NCBI RefSeq assembly: GCF_002788215.1
Contig: NZ_CP024845.1
Location: 3,100,001 to 3,164,000 of the forward strand
Direction: 5' to 3'
DNA length: 64,000 nucleotides
Origin: Halohasta litchfieldiae
GTDB taxonomy: Archaea; Halobacteriota; Halobacteria; Halobacteriales; Haloferacaceae
Notes under the pieces: generated by a model
The model's database searches: none
Told to the model about the DNA's origin: nothing
The model's input: the letters and a program-made list of their open reading frames with translations, nothing else
Shown: positions 60,850 through 64,000 of the stretch, piece by piece
How the letters are laid out: each line of letters begins with the position of its first letter
How positions within the stretch are numbered: position 1 is the first letter of the stretch
Translations under genes and position numbers: made by a program

Positions 60850-62397
60850 ATGGCACAACCGACATCGGATAACGTCTTGCTGGACTGGTACAGTCGACGG
60901 ATCGGCGAGCCCGCTACGAGCGACGAGGTGACAGGCTACTGGCTGTTCGTTGCGGGGATCGTCCTCGGGATGGCGGGGGTCGCCCTGTTTTTCGGCACTA
61001 CGGCGGCAACCGAGAGCCGTGGCCTCGCCTATGGGCTCGTGGCGCTGGCACCGCCGTTCGTCCTGCTCGGGGCAACTATTCGGTTTCCGCTCCGACGAGC
61101 CGCGACCACGCTTGGGTATAGTGGAGCGATCCTCAGTTCCATTGCGGTGGTCTGGTTCGTCGCGATCTTCCCCGGCGGCTGGGCCGTGACGACGGGGCAG
61201 ACGGGTGTTATCGTTCTCTACGCCGTCGGCATCGTCGCTACCGGGCTCGCGGGCACGATCATTCCGCTACTCACCGAACCACTGTTGACCGAATCACAGA
61301 AGGCAACCTACGCCAAGGCTTCCGCCGACTCGGCCGGGGAGATCGCGGCAGCCAACGAGCGCACCGAGGACCTCGAAGCCGAAACCGAGGAGCTTGAAGC
61401 CGAGGTCGACGACCTCCAGACGGCGGCCGACGAAAGCCGGCAGAGTGCCGCCCGATTCGAGCTGTTTGCCGACAACGGTGGCAAATTCCGCTGGCGGCTC
61501 CGCCACCGCAACGGCAACATTATCGCCGACTCCAGTCAGGGGTACACCGCGCTCCACAACGCCCAAAAGGGCATGCAGAGCGTCCGACGGAACGCACTCG
61601 GTGCGGGCACCCTCCGAATCGAACCCGAGCCGGACGCTGAGAGCGAGGACGACCCAGTCCCCGAGGACGCCGACGAACCGATTGTCGCTGTTCCGGCGGC
61701 CGTCGACGAGGTCGACAGCAAAGCGACCTTCGAGCAGTTCACCGACAAGGCCGGAGAGAGTCGGTGGCGGCTCCGCCACGACAACGGCAATATCATCGCC
61801 GACTCGGGTGAGGGCTACAGCTCGAAATCCGGAGCGAAAAAATCCATCGACCGGCTCAAAGAGTACGTCGGTCCGGCCGACTACCTCTGGTTCGATCCCG
61901 CCGGATTCGAGGTCTACCGCGACAACGCAAACGAATGGCGCTGGCGGCTTGTCCATCGCAACGGCAACATCCTCGCCGACGGTGGCGAGGGCTACAGCCG
62001 TCGACACGACGCCAGCCGAGCCGTCGACCGGATTCGCGAGCGGGTCGACGAACTCACGTTTTCAATCTCCGAGGACAGCGCCGGCGAGTTCCGCTGGCGG
62101 CTCCAGAACGACGGCGGCGAGATTCTCGGCGACAGCGGCGAGGGCTACAGCTCCCAGCGGGAAGCCCAAAACGCCGTCAACCGTGTCAAAAACCACGCTT
62201 CCGACGCTGACACACTCGAAATCGGTGTCGCGGCCTTCGAAATATACGAAGACAACGAAGGAAAATTCCGCTGGCGGCTCCGCCACCGCAACGGCAACAT
62301 CCTCGCCGACTGTGGCGACGGATACGCGAACCGAAGCAAAGCCCGCGATGGGATCGAGAGCGTGAAACGCAACGCGCCCGGTGCCGCCACCGAATAG
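60850..62397 (+). CDS. Membrane protein with five YegP/DUF1508 repeats
   Basis: 515 residues. An N-terminal membrane region with four helices (about 30-48, 55-75, 83-105, 115-138), an acidic coiled-coil linker (about 165-200), then five DUF1508 (YegP) repeats of roughly 45-65 residues each, starting near residues 203, 293, 353, 402 and 461. Each repeat has a core like FRWRLRHRNGNI(I/L)ADSGEGY. DUF1508 is a small fold of unknown ligand often in tandem pairs; the present five-fold membrane-attached form is longer. It is leaderless and alone in its transcript. Repeats 1 and 5 share 38 identical bases at 61483-61520 and 62263-62300. Confidence 0.82.
   Translation: MAQPTSDNVLLDWYSRRIGEPATSDEVTGYWLFVAGIVLGMAGVALFFGTTAATESRGLAYGLVALAPPFVLLGATIRFPLRRAATTLGYSGAILSSIAVVWFVAIFPGGWAVTTGQTGVIVLYAVGIVATGLAGTIIPLLTEPLLTESQKATYAKASADSAGEIAAANERTEDLEAETEELEAEVDDLQTAADESRQSAARFELFADNGGKFRWRLRHRNGNIIADSSQGYTALHNAQKGMQSVRRNALGAGTLRIEPEPDAESEDDPVPEDADEPIVAVPAAVDEVDSKATFEQFTDKAGESRWRLRHDNGNIIADSGEGYSSKSGAKKSIDRLKEYVGPADYLWFDPAGFEVYRDNANEWRWRLVHRNGNILADGGEGYSRRHDASRAVDRIRERVDELTFSISEDSAGEFRWRLQNDGGEILGDSGEGYSSQREAQNAVNRVKNHASDADTLEIGVAAFEIYEDNEGKFRWRLRHRNGNILADCGDGYANRSKARDGIESVKRNAPGAATE
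61483..61520 (+). repeat. 38-bp direct repeat within the DUF1508 gene, copy 1
   Basis: Identical to 62263-62300; encodes the KFRWRLRHRNGNI core. Such identity across synonymous positions indicates recent duplication or gene conversion between repeats 1 and 5. Confidence 0.85.
62263..62300 (+). repeat. 38-bp direct repeat within the DUF1508 gene, copy 2
   Basis: Second copy of the repeat described for 61483-61520, 780 bp downstream. Confidence 0.85.
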
Positions 62398-62502
62398 CTC
62401 GACAGACTGCGTCGACGCGTTCGTTTCACCTGCGTCGACGTTCTTTTTGAAGTGTTTATACGGGATGAGGCTCTCTGGTGTCCATAGAGAGGGAGTCGAC
62501 TC

Positions 62503-63105
62503 ATGATGTTACCTACCCACGCGATCATCGGGCTGGCGATAGCGACGCCGATGGTGGCGCTCGCGCCGGATCTCGCCCCAGCCGCACTCGCTGGCGGCCT
62601 CGCTGGTGGGATTTTTCCGGATCTCGATCTGTATTCGGGCCACCGGAAGACGCTCCATTTCCCGACTGGCTACCTGTTTGCGGTCCTGCCTGCGACTGCT
62701 GTGGCGGTGCTGATTCCACAACCCGCCGCGATTGGGTTCGCCTTCTTCGTCGGTGGCGCGGCCGCCCACTGTCAGATGGATCGGTTCGGCGGCGGCCTCG
62801 AACTCAAACCGTGGGAGGGTGGCTCCGAACGTGCGGTGTACGACCACGTCCGCGGCGAGTGGCGTCGACCCAAGCGCTGGATACCGTACGACGGCTCGCC
62901 ACACGATTTGCTACTGCTGTCGACGGTTGCGGTCCCACTGCTCGTCGTACTCGACAGCCCGTTTCGACTCGTTGTCGGCCTCGCGCTGCTCATCGGCGTG
63001 CTCTACGTCGGCCTTCGTCGACGACTGGCGGCGATTGCGCCGGTCGTCTTCGGACTCGTCCCCGACCGACTCAGCCAGTACGTCCCTGAGCGATATCGGA
63101 ACTAA
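62503..63105 (+). CDS. YdjM-like membrane-bound metal-dependent hydrolase (DUF457)
   Basis: 200 residues. HAIIGLAIATP and GIFPDLDLYSGHRKTLHFPTGY carry the His/Asp metal-binding signature of the LexA-binding, inner-membrane YdjM family, and four to five hydrophobic segments follow. A second conserved part is HDLLLLSTVAVPLLVV. Family reaction unproven; the bacterial member is an SOS-regulated putative hydrolase. A TATA-like TTTATAC near 62454 precedes it. Confidence 0.82.
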   Translation: MMLPTHAIIGLAIATPMVALAPDLAPAALAGGLAGGIFPDLDLYSGHRKTLHFPTGYLFAVLPATAVAVLIPQPAAIGFAFFVGGAAAHCQMDRFGGGLELKPWEGGSERAVYDHVRGEWRRPKRWIPYDGSPHDLLLLSTVAVPLLVVLDSPFRLVVGLALLIGVLYVGLRRRLAAIAPVVFGLVPDRLSQYVPERYRN

Positions 63106-63187
63106 GCCGGCTGTGGCTCTGATCTGACAGTCGACCGAACTGAACCGCTCTACAAGACTTATCAGGAGCAGTGACCACGCACCAATC

Positions 63188-63835
63188 ATGCAATCAGCAG
63201 ACGATCACAGCGCTGGGCCGCCGGACGTGCTCGCTCGGTTATTTAAAAGTGGCCGGACGAATGCCGTCATTTCGTGGCTGCTGGTCGGGGTTCTCACGGT
63301 CGTCTTTGTCGAGAGCGTCGTCGACGTCGACTGGCTCTGGATGTTGTTCGTTGGTGCGACGGCCGCAATCGTACTGATTCCGCCGGTCGCCTACCGCGAC
63401 TGGCGAATGATGCTGCCGTGGGAGCTGCTCACCATCGCGCTGTTGCCGATTTTGGTTCGGGCACTCGTCGGCGGCGAGGTCGGCACCTTTGGCTACTATC
63501 TGTCGGTCGCCGGGCTCGCACTTCTCGTGACTGTCGAACTCCACATGTTTACCGAAATTCAGCTCACACACTGGTTTGCGGTGCTGTTGGTCGTGCTGAC
63601 GACGCTGGCCTCGGTGGCGGCGTGGTCGGTTGTCCGCTGGAACATGGACCAGCAGTTCGGCACCCAGTTTTTGATCGAGCCGGGAATGTCACAGGAGGCC
63701 GCCAACGCGGCGCTGATGAACGAGTTTATCGTAGTGACGCTGGCTGGCCTTGTTGGTGGCGTGCTGTTCGATGCCTACTTTAGAGGGCGTGGTCGGAGTC
63801 TTCGGCGTCGACTCCGGCAGGTGGTTCGCCGATGA
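63188..63835 (+). CDS. Haloarchaeal integral membrane protein
   Basis: 215 residues with about five helices (about 27-45, 47-65, 75-95, 105-125, 125-150 and 175-198). EVGTFGYYLSVAGLALLVTVELHMFTEIQLTHWFAVLLVVL suggests a conserved acidic/His pair in membrane helices. No named family recognised. Its stop overlaps the ATG of the next gene (ATGA), so the two are coupled. Confidence 0.7.
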   Translation: MQSADDHSAGPPDVLARLFKSGRTNAVISWLLVGVLTVVFVESVVDVDWLWMLFVGATAAIVLIPPVAYRDWRMMLPWELLTIALLPILVRALVGGEVGTFGYYLSVAGLALLVTVELHMFTEIQLTHWFAVLLVVLTTLASVAAWSVVRWNMDQQFGTQFLIEPGMSQEAANAALMNEFIVVTLAGLVGGVLFDAYFRGRGRSLRRRLRQVVRR

Positions 63836-64000
63836 CGATTCTCCCCCGACCCTCGGTGACAAATCAGCGTCGACTCACCCGTGGAATGCAGTTGGTGCTG
63901 GTCGGGATCGTTCTCTACGGCATCATCGCGGGACAGACGAAAGCGATCACCAACGGCAGCATGGGGCTTTCCGTCTCGTTCGTGCCGGCACTGATGGAGC
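63832..64000 (+). CDS. Membrane protein, N-terminal part (runs off window end)
   Basis: Only 56 codons are present: MTILPRPSVTNQRRLTRG, then a hydrophobic stretch MQLVLVGIVLYGIIAG. It starts inside the preceding stop codon (ATGA), so it is cotranscribed with the membrane protein before it. Nothing more can be said. Confidence 0.6.
   Translation, partial: MTILPRPSVTNQRRLTRGMQLVLVGIVLYGIIAGQTKAITNGSMGLSVSFVPALME

Noticed and set aside
1-64000. CRISPR array, rRNA operon or complete insertion sequence
   Set aside because: No regularly spaced repeats, no conserved rRNA/tRNA sequence and no complete transposase were found; the only mobile-element-like trace is the hairpin at 12009-12026.

Overview
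The window is a stretch of haloarchaeal chromosome (class Halobacteria). The evidence is high GC with AT-rich promoters, very acidic proteins, many leaderless genes with a TATA-like box about 27 nt before the start codon, Tat-type lipoprotein signals, and a long list of families confined to or typical of haloarchaea: DUF5787, DUF5789, DUF5797, DUF5808, DUF5809, DUF5810, CheF, Bat-like regulators, halorhodopsin, and a Kae1-Bud32 fusion. I cannot fix the genus from sequence alone. The hexamer GTCGAC is strikingly frequent throughout.

Layout. 1-5.4 kb: methyltransferase fragment, geranylgeranyl-lipid reductase, DUF309 protein, Yip1-like membrane protein, and an S1/OB/DHH-like protein whose catalytic signature looks degraded. 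5.4-7.9 kb: an integrase-like protein without catalytic His/Tyr, translationally coupled to a CheF-family taxis protein behind a palindrome, then a convergent intergenic region that looks like an independent structured RNA gene. 7.9-19 kb: ZIP transporter, RqcH, class II aldolase, a GAF-kinase-PAS sensor, pelota, two MscS-type channels, an ornithine-cyclodeaminase-family enzyme. 19-25 kb: alaS, an M29 aminopeptidase, and a class I aldolase-FBPase operon. 25-32 kb: 3-hydroxyacyl-CoA dehydrogenase, methylmalonyl-CoA epimerase and mutase, membrane and DUF4397 proteins. 32-38 kb: NAC-TrmI operon, transcription factor S, and a run of haloarchaeal unknowns including a Cas4-like nuclease candidate (DUF5787) next to a Nudix hydrolase. 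38-47.6 kb: S10-like protein, amidohydrolase, TrkA-type protein coupled to a PIN-like protein, HAM1, and a 943-aa membrane protein paired with a Tat lipoprotein. 47.6-52.7 kb: information-processing block (Kae1-Bud32, S24e, dephospho-CoA kinase, Spt4, Rpo7, PIN protein, aIF2-gamma). 52.7-58.7 kb: DUF5809/DUF5810/RimI, then a Bat-like regulator divergent from halorhodopsin, and a GCS2-like protein. 58.7-64 kb: thermosome, a five-repeat DUF1508 membrane protein, and membrane proteins running off the end.

How the genes fit together. Gluconeogenesis is represented by two unrelated aldolases and FBPase. Odd-chain acyl-CoA and propionate metabolism is represented by mutase, epimerase and hydroxyacyl-CoA dehydrogenase. 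Translation quality control is represented by RqcH, pelota, AlaS, NAC, aIF2-gamma and KEOPS. Light use is represented by the hop/Bat-like pair. No rRNA, tRNA, CRISPR array, complete insertion sequence or prophage was seen. The most novel-looking items are the putative structured RNA at 7.7-7.9 kb, the degenerate integrase-CheF pair with its palindrome, and the Cas4-like DUF5787 protein.
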